Notes: a model not told the origin generated them from the sequence alone. A stretch of 40,720 nt of DNA from Thiohalocapsa sp. (GCA_028277725.1 JANQFX010000048.1:1-40720); one strand, 5' to 3'; shown: positions 6,277 to 15,495, numbered from the stretch's first letter. A program made the numbers and translations.

Positions 6277-8307
6277 ATGATCCCCGAGCTCGGACACTTT
6301 GCGCTCATCCTGGCGCTGCTCCTCGCCGTGGTACAGGCGATCTTCCCCCTCGCCGGCTCTCTTGCACGGAGCGGGGCCGCGGGTGGTTCCGGGAATCGAC
6401 CCTGGATGGCCATGGCCCGGCCACTCGCCTACGGCCAGCTCACCATGCTGATCGTCGCCTTCGCGGCCCTGACCCAGGCCTTCATGACCAGCGACTTCTC
6501 GGTGCTCTACGTCGCCAACCACTCCAACAGCCTGCTGCCGGACATCTACAAGGTCTCCGCCGTCTGGGGCGGTCACGAGGGATCACTGCTGCTCTGGGTG
6601 CTGATGATGGCAGCCTGGGGCGCCGCGGTGGCCGCCTTCAGCAAGAACCTTCCGCTGCCGGTGGTCGCCCGCGTCATTGCCGTCCAGGGCATGATCGCCG
6701 TCGGCTTCCTGCTCTTCATGCTGCTGACTTCCAACCCGTTCGAGCGCATTTTTCCGGTGCCGCAGGAGGGGCGTGACCTCAATCCGCTGCTGCAGGACCC
6801 GGGTCTCGCCATCCATCCGCCCATGCTCTACATGGGCTATGTCGGCTTCTCGGTGGCCTTCTCCTTCGCAGTCGCGGCGCTGCTCGGCGGCCGGCTCGAC
6901 GCGGCCTGGGCACGCTGGTCGCGGCCCTGGACCACTGTCGCCTGGGTGTTCCTCACCATCGGCATCATGCTCGGCTCCTGGTGGGCCTACTACGAGCTCG
7001 GTTGGGGCGGCTGGTGGTTCTGGGACCCGGTCGAGAATGCCTCTCTGATGCCCTGGCTGATCGGTACGGCGCTGATCCACTCGCTCGCCGTCACCGAGAA
7101 ACGTGCGGCGTTCAAGAGTTGGACCGTCCTACTGGCCATCTGCGCCTTCTCGCTCAGCCTGCTCGGTACCTTCCTGGTGCGCTCCGGCGTGCTGACATCG
7201 GTACACGCGTTCGCCACCGACCCAGAGCGCGGGCTGTTCATCCTGCTCTTCCTGTGTATCGTCGTCGGCGGGTCGCTCGCGCTCTACGCCTGGCGTGCGC
7301 CGGAGGTCTCGGATGGCGGCCGCTTTTCGCTGCTCTCGCGTGAAAGCGCCCTGCTCGGCAACAACCTGCTGTTCGTCGCCTTCACGGTGCTGGTGCTCTT
7401 CGGCACCCTGGCACCGCTTATCTACGAGGCCTTCAACTGGGGCAAGATCTCGGTCGGATTCCCCTGGTTCAACAAGATGTTCCTCGCGCTGGCGCCCTTC
7501 CTGGCGATCCTGCTCGGCCTCGGGCCTGCGACCCGCTGGAAGCGCGACGAACCCGCGCGCCTCATCCGCAGCCTCTGGTGGGCGCTAGCACTCAGCGTCG
7601 CCGTGCTCGCCCTGTCCGCCCTGCCGATCCTCGGCGATGGCGACCTCTGGGTGCCCGTGGGTCTCGCATTGGCCGCCTGGCTGCTGTTCAGCCACGCCGC
7701 CATCGTCCGCGAGCGCGTCAAGAACAAGGGCGGTCTGACGCACTTCGGCCGGGCCGTGCTCGCGGACCTGCGCGGCGGCGGACGCAGTTTCTACGGCATG
7801 GTCACGGCCCATATCGGCGTGGCGGTCTTCATCGTCGGCGTCACCATGGTCTCGAACTACCAGCTCGAGGAAGACGTGCGCATGTCGCCCGGCGACTCCC
7901 ACGACATCGCTGCCTACCGCTTCGAGTTTCTCGGCGCGCAACAGGTGCCGGGGCCCAATTACCTGGCCCAGCGCGGCGAGTTCAAGGTCTATCGCGGTGA
8001 TCGCGAGATTGCCCGCCTGTTCCCGGAGAAGCGGGCCTACCTCGGCGGCGGCATGCCCATGACCGAAGCCGCCATCGACCCCGGCCTGTTCCGCGACATC
8101 TACGTCTCCCTGGGCGAGCCCGTGGGCAACGACGGAGACTGGGCACTGCGCCTCTACTACAAACCCTTTGTGCGGTGGATCTGGCTTGGCGCCATCCTCA
8201 TGGCCATCGGCGGCACCTTGGCCGTCTCTGACCCACGCTATCGCAGCGCCCGCGTGCGCGCCGGCGCCAAGGCTGGTGCGGGCGACAAGGCCCCTGCTAC
8301 TGCCTGA
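6277..8307 (+). CDS. ccmF: CcmF, cytochrome c heme lyase subunit
   Basis: Large polytopic inner-membrane protein (676 aa, about 15 transmembrane segments) of the heme lyase, which transfers heme from CcmE to CXXCH cysteines of apocytochromes. It has the tryptophan-rich motif WWFWDPVENASLMPWL (about residues 245-260), conserved histidine regions (HSLAVTEKR, IHPPMLYMGY), and the usual large periplasmic domain near the C-terminus. GAGGTAA just upstream supports the ATG at 6277. A 162-bp gap after ccmE holds no gene. Confidence 0.97.
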   Translation: MIPELGHFALILALLLAVVQAIFPLAGSLARSGAAGGSGNRPWMAMARPLAYGQLTMLIVAFAALTQAFMTSDFSVLYVANHSNSLLPDIYKVSAVWGGHEGSLLLWVLMMAAWGAAVAAFSKNLPLPVVARVIAVQGMIAVGFLLFMLLTSNPFERIFPVPQEGRDLNPLLQDPGLAIHPPMLYMGYVGFSVAFSFAVAALLGGRLDAAWARWSRPWTTVAWVFLTIGIMLGSWWAYYELGWGGWWFWDPVENASLMPWLIGTALIHSLAVTEKRAAFKSWTVLLAICAFSLSLLGTFLVRSGVLTSVHAFATDPERGLFILLFLCIVVGGSLALYAWRAPEVSDGGRFSLLSRESALLGNNLLFVAFTVLVLFGTLAPLIYEAFNWGKISVGFPWFNKMFLALAPFLAILLGLGPATRWKRDEPARLIRSLWWALALSVAVLALSALPILGDGDLWVPVGLALAAWLLFSHAAIVRERVKNKGGLTHFGRAVLADLRGGGRSFYGMVTAHIGVAVFIVGVTMVSNYQLEEDVRMSPGDSHDIAAYRFEFLGAQQVPGPNYLAQRGEFKVYRGDREIARLFPEKRAYLGGGMPMTEAAIDPGLFRDIYVSLGEPVGNDGDWALRLYYKPFVRWIWLGAILMAIGGTLAVSDPRYRSARVRAGAKAGAGDKAPATA

Positions 8308-8356
8308 GCAGTCGACCACCTGAGCCGTCCACCCGCATTCACCCACGGACCCCGAC

Positions 8357-8908
8357 ATGGCCAAGTCCAAAACCGTTCGCTATCTGACACCGCTGATCGT
8401 CTTCGCTGCCCTTGTCGTCCTGTTGGTCTGGGGCCTCGGGAATGACCCGCGCAAGGTGCCCTCGCCCCTGGTAGGCAAGCCGGTGCCGGCGTTCAGCCTG
8501 CCGGCCCTCGGCGACCCAAACAGCACCGTCTCGGACACGGACCTAAAGGGCAAGATCTCGCTGGTCAATGTCTGGGCGTCTTGGTGCAACTCCTGCCGCG
8601 CCGAGCACCAGGCGCTGATGGCCCTGTCCGAGCGTCCCGATTTCCAGATCGTGGGCCTCAACTGGAAGGACGAGGCCGCGGATGCCCGCCGTGTGCTCGC
8701 CATGACCGGGGACCCGTACGACCTCAACGGCTATGATCCGGACAACACCGTGGGCATCCACTGGGGGGTCTACGGCGCGCCTGAAACCTTCCTCGTCGAC
8801 CGCAACGGCATCATTCGCCACAAACACATCGGCCCCATCGACGCCAAGGTCTGGGAAGAGGACCTCGAGCCCCTGATCGCCCAACTCCAGGCCGAGACCG
8901 GCGGCTGA
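8357..8908 (+). CDS. ccmG: CcmG/DsbE, thiol:disulfide oxidoreductase
   Basis: Membrane-anchored periplasmic thioredoxin-like protein that reduces the apocytochrome or CcmH cysteines before heme attachment. The 183-aa protein has one N-terminal anchor (about residues 9-27), the lead-in VPSPLVGKPVPAFSLPAL typical of DsbE, the active site WCNSC (C77, C80) in NVWASWCNSCRAEHQ, and the cis-proline region YGAPETFLVDRNG. Many homologues have CPTC, CPSC or CVSC; the asparagine after the first cysteine is less common. It is followed by ccmH after 32 bp. Confidence 0.95.
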   Translation: MAKSKTVRYLTPLIVFAALVVLLVWGLGNDPRKVPSPLVGKPVPAFSLPALGDPNSTVSDTDLKGKISLVNVWASWCNSCRAEHQALMALSERPDFQIVGLNWKDEAADARRVLAMTGDPYDLNGYDPDNTVGIHWGVYGAPETFLVDRNGIIRHKHIGPIDAKVWEEDLEPLIAQLQAETGG

Positions 8909-8940
8909 TCCCGCGTCCGTTGCCTTGTCATTGAAGACTC

Positions 8941-9495
8941 ATGTCCACGCAGAAAGCACCGATGCCATCACCCAATCCAAGCCGACGGTACCCTTGGTTC
9001 ACCGCACCCCTCGCCGCTCTGATCTTCACGGGCCTCCTGTTCGGTGCGACCGCGGCCAGCGCCTTTACGTTGGAGGAGTTCCAGTTCGACAGCCCGATCC
9101 AGGAGGCCGAGTTCCGTGAACTCATCGGCAAGTTGCGCTGCCTGGTGTGCCAGAACGAGTCCCTCGCCGGCTCCCAGGCGGAGCTGGCGCAAGACCTGCG
9201 CAACGAGGTCTACCGCATGATGCGAGAAGGCCAGAGCCAGGACGAGATCCTCACCTTCCTAGTCGATCGCTACGGCGACTTCGTGCTCTACGACCCGCCG
9301 CTCAAGCCGTCCACCTACGTGCTCTGGTTCGGCCCCTTCGTGATCATCGCCATCGCGGCCTTCTTCATGATCCGCTCCATCCTGAGCCGCAAGCCCGCCG
9401 TCGACGAGGACATTTCGGAGTCCGAGCGTGAACGCCTGCGCGCCCTGCTGGAATCCGATGCCGACACCACGCCCGAAGCTCCGACCAAGCCCTAG
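8941..9495 (+). CDS. ccmH: CcmH, apocytochrome c thiol-handling subunit
   Basis: Periplasm-facing subunit that holds or reduces the CXXCH cysteines of apocytochromes. The 184-aa product has a signal peptide ending near ASA (about residue 40), the redox motif LRCLVCQ (C67, C70) in the family sequence LRCLVCQNESLAGSQAE, the YGDFVLYDPP motif, and one C-terminal transmembrane helix (FVIIAIAAFFMI). It corresponds to the short CcmH form, with the TPR part encoded separately as ccmI. The next gene starts 3 bp after its stop. Confidence 0.95.
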   Translation: MSTQKAPMPSPNPSRRYPWFTAPLAALIFTGLLFGATAASAFTLEEFQFDSPIQEAEFRELIGKLRCLVCQNESLAGSQAELAQDLRNEVYRMMREGQSQDEILTFLVDRYGDFVLYDPPLKPSTYVLWFGPFVIIAIAAFFMIRSILSRKPAVDEDISESERERLRALLESDADTTPEAPTKP

Positions 9496-9498
9496 CCC

Positions 9499-10959
9499 AT
9501 GACCATCTTCTGGACTCTCTCCGCCGGCCTGGCCCTCCTCGCCGCGCTGTTCGTCATCGCGCCCCTGCTCGGCAGCCGGGGTGCAGCCGAGGAGGACGCC
9601 GCGGATGCCGACATCGACCAGGCCCAGGTCAACCTGGAGCTCTTCAAGCAGCAGTTGGCCGAGCTCGACGCCGACCTCGCGTCCGGCAAGCTGGGCCAGG
9701 CCGAGTACGACGCGGCGCGGCACGATCTGGAGCGCGAGGTGCTGCGCGACACCGCGGGCCTGGCGACGGCGGACGCCGCCGACCCGGAGCAGGACCAGCA
9801 GCGCGGCAGCATCCGCGCCAAGCCCCGGCTGCCCGGCCCCGGTCTGACCGCGGCGGCGCTGCTGTTCGCGCTACCGGCCTCTGCGCTGGTGCTCTATCTG
9901 GCCCTCGGCGAGCGGGAGATCATTCCACGCCTGGAGGCCACCGCGGCCAACGCCGAGATGGCCGCCCACGCCGACGCTCCGGCGGGCATGCCGTCGCTGC
10001 AGCAGCTGGTGACCCGGCTCGAAGAACGCTTGGAGCAGGTGCCGGACGACGGCGAGGGCTGGACCATGCTCGGGCGCACCTATTTCGCCATGGGCCGGCT
10101 GGAGCAGGCGAAGCAGGCCCTCGCTCGCGCCCACGAGCTGTTGCCGGACGACCACGCCGTCACCCTTGCCTACGCCGAGTCGCTCGCCGCCAGCAACGGT
10201 AGCAACCTCAGCGGTCGTCCCGCGGAGTTGATTTCCTCGGTGCTCACCGCCGAGCCGGACAATGTCACCGCGCGCTGGCTGAGCGGTATGGTCGCCTTCC
10301 AGCAGGGCCAGTACCATGGCGCTGTCGCTGCCTGGAAGGGCGTGCTGAAGGAAATCGATCCGGCCAGCGAGGATGCCGCCGAGCTTTCGCGGCTGATCGA
10401 GGACGCCGAGCAGCGCGCCGGAGTTCCACCCGAGATGCGCCTCGCCGCCAGCGACAGCGCCATGGGTTCGACGACGGCAGGCGCGGCCGTGGAACGTCAG
10501 GCCGGTAACCTATCCTCGCCGCCCGCGACCGAGACGGCGCCACCTTCGGTCCCGCCCGCGGATACTGTGCCAGCCCAGGCATCGTCCCAACCGTCCGCGC
10601 AACAGCCCGCTGCTGCCGTTGGCGCAATGGAGGTCCAGGTCTCGTTGGCACCTGAGCTCGCCGGGCGCCTCCCGCCTCAGACCACGGTCTTCGTCTTCGC
10701 CCGCGCGGCCGCCGGGCCACCCATGCCGCTGGCGGTGCAGCGGCTCAGCCTAGCGGACCTGCCGGCGCTTGTACGATTGGATGACAGTATGGCCATGATG
10801 CCGCAGATGAGCCTGTCCAGCTTCCCGCAGGTCATCGTCGGCGCCCGTGTCTCGGCTAGTGGCCAGGCCACCCCGCAGCCCGGCGACCTGGAGGGCCAGA
10901 CCGGTCCGGTTCCGGCGTCCGGGTCGGTTGCCGTCACGATCGACGGCGTGCGGCCCTGA
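9499..10959 (+). CDS. ccmI: CcmI/CycH, TPR chaperone for apocytochromes
   Basis: Apocytochrome-binding component of the heme lyase. The 486-aa protein has an N-terminal transmembrane helix (MTIFWTLSAGLALLAALFVI), the conserved NLELFKQQLAELDADL segment, and a second helix near residues 115-135. TPR repeats follow (for example GWTMLGRTYFAMGRLEQA), then a Ser/Pro/Ala-rich linker (about 315-375) and a C-terminal beta domain with the CycH-type VFVFARAAAGPPMPLAVQR. It starts 3 bp after ccmH, so it is tightly coupled. Confidence 0.92.
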   Translation: MTIFWTLSAGLALLAALFVIAPLLGSRGAAEEDAADADIDQAQVNLELFKQQLAELDADLASGKLGQAEYDAARHDLEREVLRDTAGLATADAADPEQDQQRGSIRAKPRLPGPGLTAAALLFALPASALVLYLALGEREIIPRLEATAANAEMAAHADAPAGMPSLQQLVTRLEERLEQVPDDGEGWTMLGRTYFAMGRLEQAKQALARAHELLPDDHAVTLAYAESLAASNGSNLSGRPAELISSVLTAEPDNVTARWLSGMVAFQQGQYHGAVAAWKGVLKEIDPASEDAAELSRLIEDAEQRAGVPPEMRLAASDSAMGSTTAGAAVERQAGNLSSPPATETAPPSVPPADTVPAQASSQPSAQQPAAAVGAMEVQVSLAPELAGRLPPQTTVFVFARAAAGPPMPLAVQRLSLADLPALVRLDDSMAMMPQMSLSSFPQVIVGARVSASGQATPQPGDLEGQTGPVPASGSVAVTIDGVRP

Positions 10960-11005
10960 ACCGCCGGGATCGCGCTGCGTCGGGACCCGGAGTTGGCTGA
11001 CGCCT

Positions 11006-12199
11006 ATGCCCAGTAGCGAGGCCCTGCGATCGGGGAATGGTGAGCCTCGCTCGATGGGGGATCGCCTGTTGCCGCCCCACCTGCGGCCGTTGTTGCTTTG
11101 GTGCGCCCTGATTCTGGTCTTGCCCCTGCTCGGAGCAACGCTCGGCGGCCTGCCGATTGGCGAACTCCTGACACTGCCCCTGGTGCAGCGTGCCTGGGAC
11201 CCGTTGCCACCGGACTCGATCTTCACTGCCGTGCTCGACGCCCTCGCGCTGCTCTTGCTGCTCCTGCCCCTGTGGCTGGCGCGCCCGACCGCAGCGCGCG
11301 GCCGGTGTATGCCAAACACTCCAGCCGGGGCGGTCCCACGGTTCGTCTGGTTCGGCGTTTTTGCGCTGTTGATCGCGGTCATGGCCGCGGAGGGTGGCGG
11401 CGTGAACGCCGCGGTGGGGCTGGTGACGCTTGCGCTCGCGACCCTGGTCAACGCCGACACCGAACGCCGCACCGGCACCTGTCTGCTCTCGCAAAGGCCA
11501 GGTTACTTCCTGCGTCTGTTCGGCCTGAGCCTCATCGCCGGCTGGCTGTTCTATTGGCTGAACCTGTTCCTCGGTCTCTGGACTTACCCCAACGCCACGG
11601 AGACCCTGCCCTTCGTCGTCGGCAAGTCCCTCGACTACTCGGTGCTGCTGCCCGCGCTGTTCAGCCTGCGCCAATGGCTCGCTTCCTTCCCCTGGGTGCT
11701 CGATGCCACGAACCGAGCCACCCCGATCGCCACCGCATCGACGCCGCAGGAGGGCTGGGTGCTCGCAGCCGTCGCGCTGCTCGCCCTCACCGGCGCCGCG
11801 CTCTGGCCCGATTGGATCTATCCGGCCACGCTCACCGCCCCGCTGCTGCTCGCCCTCGCGCTGCAACAGATCCGGGGTCGTCCAACGCCCTTGGCGGGTG
11901 TCGCCAGCGGCGACTGGAGCCGCATCCTGTTGCCGGCCCTCGCGGCGCTGCTGCTGACGGCGCTGGCGCAGGGTCTGAACGGGCTCATCGGGCCCGGGTG
12001 GATCATCGATCCCTCACAGCTCGGCGGTCCTGCACCGCTCGGTCTCCCCCTAGCTGGTTGGGCCTGGGTCGCGCTCCTCGGTCCCTTGGGCATCTGGCTG
12101 GGCGATCGACTCACCGAACCCTTCAAGCAGGACCCGCAGCACCCACCGATGCGCACGCGCTTCCCGGTGCGCGTCGAGATGGGCGGAAACGCCTGCTGA
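11006..12199 (+). CDS. Unidentified polytopic membrane protein downstream of ccmI
   Basis: I do not recognise this 397-aa protein. It has roughly ten hydrophobic segments with short polar links, for example LLLWCALILVLPLLGATL near the start and GWAWVALLGPLGIWLGDRL near the end. No catalytic motif, CXXC or obvious heme-ligand tryptophan motif is visible. It begins 46 bp after ccmI on the same strand, so it may belong to the ccm transcript, which would suggest a role in envelope or cytochrome biogenesis; that is inference only. The start could be 11006 or the in-frame ATG at 11054. The longer open frame back to 10847 overlaps ccmI and is not supported. Confidence 0.7.
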   Translation: MPSSEALRSGNGEPRSMGDRLLPPHLRPLLLWCALILVLPLLGATLGGLPIGELLTLPLVQRAWDPLPPDSIFTAVLDALALLLLLLPLWLARPTAARGRCMPNTPAGAVPRFVWFGVFALLIAVMAAEGGGVNAAVGLVTLALATLVNADTERRTGTCLLSQRPGYFLRLFGLSLIAGWLFYWLNLFLGLWTYPNATETLPFVVGKSLDYSVLLPALFSLRQWLASFPWVLDATNRATPIATASTPQEGWVLAAVALLALTGAALWPDWIYPATLTAPLLLALALQQIRGRPTPLAGVASGDWSRILLPALAALLLTALAQGLNGLIGPGWIIDPSQLGGPAPLGLPLAGWAWVALLGPLGIWLGDRLTEPFKQDPQHPPMRTRFPVRVEMGGNAC

Positions 12200-12458
12200 C
12201 GCCAGCACGCGCGGGCGAGAGACCGCTTGCCTCGCGACCCGCTCGTGGTCTCGAGAGTGCTTTCCAGAAGAATGATGGGCCGCACACCCGCCGGCGCCGG
12301 CCGATCGATTCGGCGCCGGTGAGCGCACGACCCATGCTCGGGTCGGCGCGGCTCGCCCAGTTGCACCAGCTCGTCCCCGATGCGGGCAGTAACCAGTGCG
12401 GGGCTGCCGCGCTGCTCAATTCATATCTGCCGACGACCGGCTCGAGAGCCGGACGGAC
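12200..12458. other. Convergent intergenic region with palindromes
   Basis: This gap lies between the membrane protein and the porin, which converge. It holds CCGGCGCC (12291-12298) with GGCGCCGG (12312-12319), and a perfect CCGGCTC-GA-GAGCCGG palindrome at 12437-12452. Neither has a long T-tract. They are the best candidates for transcription stops of the two genes. A short plus-strand frame near 12365-12425 reads GSNQCGAAALLNSYL, but has no supported start or domain. Confidence 0.45.
12437..12452 (-). terminator. Candidate terminator of the porin gene
   Basis: A 7-bp perfect stem CCGGCTC / GAGCCGG with a 2-base centre lies 7 bp past the porin stop on the minus strand. There is no U-tract, so this may instead be only a palindrome or a processing or stability hairpin. 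Confidence 0.35.
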
Positions 12459-13814
12459 TCAGAAGTCGATGGTCACCTTCGCACCCAGTGCCCAGGCATC
12501 CGGAATCTGGCCCGTTGCCGCCGGCTTCTGGATGTATTGCAGATCGGGCTCGAAGGCGACGCCGCGGCCGAGCACGAACCTGTAGTTCAGCTCGTACACC
12601 GATTCGTCCGTCTGGTGCGGTAGCCCCTGGGCGAGACGGGCGGTGTTCTGCTCGTCGCTGATCCAGCCGCGTGTAAAGGCCAGGCCCAGGCTGTCCTTCG
12701 GTCGGGCTCGGAACGGCCCCTTGTAGACAAGCCCGACGCCGAGGTGATCGTCCAGCAGGTTGACCTTGTCCTCCAGGCTCTTGACCCAGGTCGCGAAGCC
12801 CCACAGACCGCGGTCGGTGCCAGGTTCGGCTCGAAACAGCATCTGGTCCGCCAGCAACCAGATCATGGCACTGCCGTCCACGGTACTGCCGTCGGTCTGG
12901 CTGATATTGCGGTAGTCGCCGTTCATCCAGTATCCGCCGACCTTGTAGACGCCGGGCAGCGCCGTCTCGGCACCGGGGTTCAGGTTGTAGTGGATCTCGC
13001 CCGCGAGCACGACACCGTTGTTGCCGAAGGACCAGCTATCGCCGTGCTTGTTGTGCGCTTTGGCGTTGGGGTCGCCGTGCTGCAGATTGATGTCCGCGTC
13101 ATACACGGCGGCCTGGATGGTCCAGTTCGGGTCCGCGAGCAGGCGGGCGCGGAAGCCCCACTGCGCGGACGGATAGGCGCTGAAGGCGAAGGGATCCTGG
13201 AAGAAGACGCCCTTGGGGCTGCCGCAGAAGGCGTTGTTGAGGAACTGGCAGTAGAGGTCCGAGCGCAGGAAGTCGTCGTTGGCGATGATGCGCCCGTAGG
13301 CGAGTTGCAGGCGGTCATCCAGCAGGCTGGTATTGAACTGGACGTTCGCGACCTTGAACGTCTGCCCGCCGAAGATCTCCTGCACCGGGAAGATGTTGCC
13401 GCCCTCGCTCGGCGCGATGTACTCGGCGGAGACGCTGTCGCCGTCGCGCTTGGACAACTTCACCAGCAGTGTCGTCGACGGCACGCCCATGACCCGGGCG
13501 AGGTCGATGTGGAAGTCCGCCCCGACGTTGTGCAGATAGGTGCCGCCCCGCTCCTCGCCGCCGGCCACGTTCCACATGGGCTCGGTGGTGTAATTGAGGA
13601 AGAAACGGAAGCCCTGCTGCTCCAGCTCGTCGCGGACGCCGCCCCAGTCGCCGGTGAGATAGTCGGTGCCTGGGTACTCCGTAGCCAGGGCGCCGCTGGC
13701 GCTCAGCAGCATCGCCGTCGCGGCCAGCGTCGGAACCGATATCCGACGCGAGGAACGCGTGCCGAGGGGGACGTGGCCGCGCCGGTCTACGCGCTGTGTC
13801 GAGGACCCAATCAT
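12459..13814 (-). CDS. OprB-family carbohydrate-selective porin
   Basis: Outer-membrane beta-barrel of the OprB family, which forms channels for sugars and other small solutes. The 451-aa precursor has an arginine-rich N-terminus and a signal peptide ending near ALATEYPG. It shows the family opening YLTGDWGGVRDELEQQGF, alternating aromatic strands, the VYELNYRFVLGRGVAFEPDLQY strand pair, and a terminal phenylalanine (KVTIDF) for BAM-dependent insertion. The ATG at 13814 is chosen because GGGAGG lies 5 bases upstream; a TTG 15 bp earlier is also in frame. Substrate cannot be told from sequence. Confidence 0.9.
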   Translation of the reverse strand: MIGSSTQRVDRRGHVPLGTRSSRRISVPTLAATAMLLSASGALATEYPGTDYLTGDWGGVRDELEQQGFRFFLNYTTEPMWNVAGGEERGGTYLHNVGADFHIDLARVMGVPSTTLLVKLSKRDGDSVSAEYIAPSEGGNIFPVQEIFGGQTFKVANVQFNTSLLDDRLQLAYGRIIANDDFLRSDLYCQFLNNAFCGSPKGVFFQDPFAFSAYPSAQWGFRARLLADPNWTIQAAVYDADINLQHGDPNAKAHNKHGDSWSFGNNGVVLAGEIHYNLNPGAETALPGVYKVGGYWMNGDYRNISQTDGSTVDGSAMIWLLADQMLFRAEPGTDRGLWGFATWVKSLEDKVNLLDDHLGVGLVYKGPFRARPKDSLGLAFTRGWISDEQNTARLAQGLPHQTDESVYELNYRFVLGRGVAFEPDLQYIQKPAATGQIPDAWALGAKVTIDF

Positions 13815-14279
13815 GCTCGCCTCCCTCAATGTTGCGACAATACATCGCCGAACAGTCGCATTCGATCTGACAAGTTCGGTTAGCCGAGTTGTTCTTTCTT
13901 TACAACAGTATCGGTGTCGTCTGGTCGTACGCCGTGACGGGACTGCGAGTGCCTAGATCGAACTCCTAACTCGGGACCACTGACAGATAAGAGCCGACGC
14001 TCAGGCCGCCAAACGGCACATCTGTTGTTGATTGTATACACTGTATCTCAAAATGCAACTTCTGTGGTGAGAGCATCAGTGCTCGCCCACAACTACTGGA
14101 ATCCCTCAGGAACAACGTCTTCGCGGCAAAGGAGCAGCCCTTGACCGATCACGGCCTGCTGGCCATGGAATCAGCCGGGCTCGGTGGCTCATGCCGCTGA
14201 GTCGCGGCTCCTGGGACGAGTGGACTCGAGAACCGAGCCGCCCGGTTGCGACCGCAGACCCAGGTCTCGCGTGGCGCCA
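13815..14279. promoter_or_regulatory. Porin upstream region
   Basis: This 465-bp gap separates ald (its stop is at 14280) from the porin start, both on the minus strand, and holds no gene I can support. Its AT-richest part (about 13870-13915 and 14025-14060) is where the porin promoter would be expected. An 8-bp palindrome TGTATACA at 14033-14040 resembles operator cores used by GntR/FadR-type regulators. No clear -35/-10 pair is assigned. Confidence 0.4.
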
Positions 14280-15410
14280 TCAGGTGCCGGGCATGATCGC
14301 CGCGGGCTCGCGCCAGGGCAGTCCGAAGGCCTCGGCCACCGCGGCGTTGGTCAGCTCCCCGGCGAGCACGTTCGCTGCGGAACCCAGCACCGGGTGTGCC
14401 GCCGCGCCGGCGACGCCCTGCGCTTGCAGTAAGCCGGCGAGCAGTTCGACATAGGGCTTGGTGGCGTTGGTCAGCGCGAAGGTGGCAGTGCGCGGTACGG
14501 CGCCCGGGATGTTCGCCACGCAGTAGTGCACGACCCCATCGACTACGTAGGTCGGTTCCGCATGGGTGGTCGGTCGGCTGGTCTCGAAGCAGCCGCCCTG
14601 GTCGATGGCCACGTCCACGAGCACCGGGCCGTCGCTCTGCATCCGAGCCAGGTCGTCGCGGCGCAGCAGCAGCGGCGCACGAGCGCCGCTCACCAGCACG
14701 GCGCCGATGACCAGATCGGCGCTGGGCAGCTGCTCCAGCAGGGCGTGCCGGGAGCTGGCCAGAGTCGTCACATTGCGAGGCAGCACGTCGGCCAGGTAGC
14801 GCAGCCGATGCAGGTCGATGTCCATGACGAGGACCCTGGCGCCGAGGCCGGCGGCCATCCGCGCGGCCTCGGCGCCGACGCTACCGCCGCCCAGGATCAG
14901 CACCTTGGCGGGCAGCACGCCGGGCACTCCGCCCAACAGCAAGCCGCGGCCGCCGGTGTGCGCCTCCAGGTGGAAGGCCCCGGCCTGCACCGCCATTCGG
15001 CCGGCCACCTCGCTCATCGGCGCCAAGAGGGGCAAGTGCCCGTTCCGTGTCAGGGTCTCGTAGGCGAAGCAGTGGGCGCCGCTCGCGAGCATGGCGTCGG
15101 TGAGCGACCGGCTCGCCGCCAAGTGGAAATAGGTGAACAGCACCTGCCCGGGCCGCAACAGCGGGTACTCCTCCGGCAGCGGCTCCTTGACCTTGACGAT
15201 TAGCTCCGCCGTGGCCCAGACCTCCGCCGCATCCGACGCGAGGCGCGCACCGGCGTCGACGAACTGCTGGTCCGAAATGCCCGCACCGAGCCCCGCCCCA
15301 GTCTGCACCAGCACCTCGTGACCCTGCTCCCCGAGGTCATGCACCAGCGACGGTACGGCACCGACGCGCCGCTCCTGTGCCTTGGTCTCCGACGGGATGC
15401 CGATGATCAT
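14280..15410 (-). CDS. ald: Alanine dehydrogenase
   Basis: NAD-dependent oxidative deamination of L-alanine to pyruvate and ammonia, or the reverse reaction. The 376-aa protein has the family start MIIGIPSETKAQERRVG, the pyruvate-binding K and H in VKVKEPLPEEYPLL and FTYFHLAASR, the Rossmann glycine motif GGGSVGAEAA (about residues 173-182), the catalytic aspartate in VDVAIDQGGC, and the C-terminal VANIPGAVPRTATFALTNAT signature. The ATG at 15410 has GGAG about 7 bases upstream; this GGAG lies within the alternative start ATG at 15422. It stands alone on the minus strand, between rarA and the porin. Confidence 0.95.
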   Translation of the reverse strand: MIIGIPSETKAQERRVGAVPSLVHDLGEQGHEVLVQTGAGLGAGISDQQFVDAGARLASDAAEVWATAELIVKVKEPLPEEYPLLRPGQVLFTYFHLAASRSLTDAMLASGAHCFAYETLTRNGHLPLLAPMSEVAGRMAVQAGAFHLEAHTGGRGLLLGGVPGVLPAKVLILGGGSVGAEAARMAAGLGARVLVMDIDLHRLRYLADVLPRNVTTLASSRHALLEQLPSADLVIGAVLVSGARAPLLLRRDDLARMQSDGPVLVDVAIDQGGCFETSRPTTHAEPTYVVDGVVHYCVANIPGAVPRTATFALTNATKPYVELLAGLLQAQGVAGAAAHPVLGSAANVLAGELTNAAVAEAFGLPWREPAAIMPGT

Positions 15411-15495
15411 GCTGGTCTCCATTGTGGGTTGCGGGATGACTCGCAGCCGTTCCGGGTTGCTTTGCGCCGGGGCCGTTCGGTCGGCTCGAATCCTC

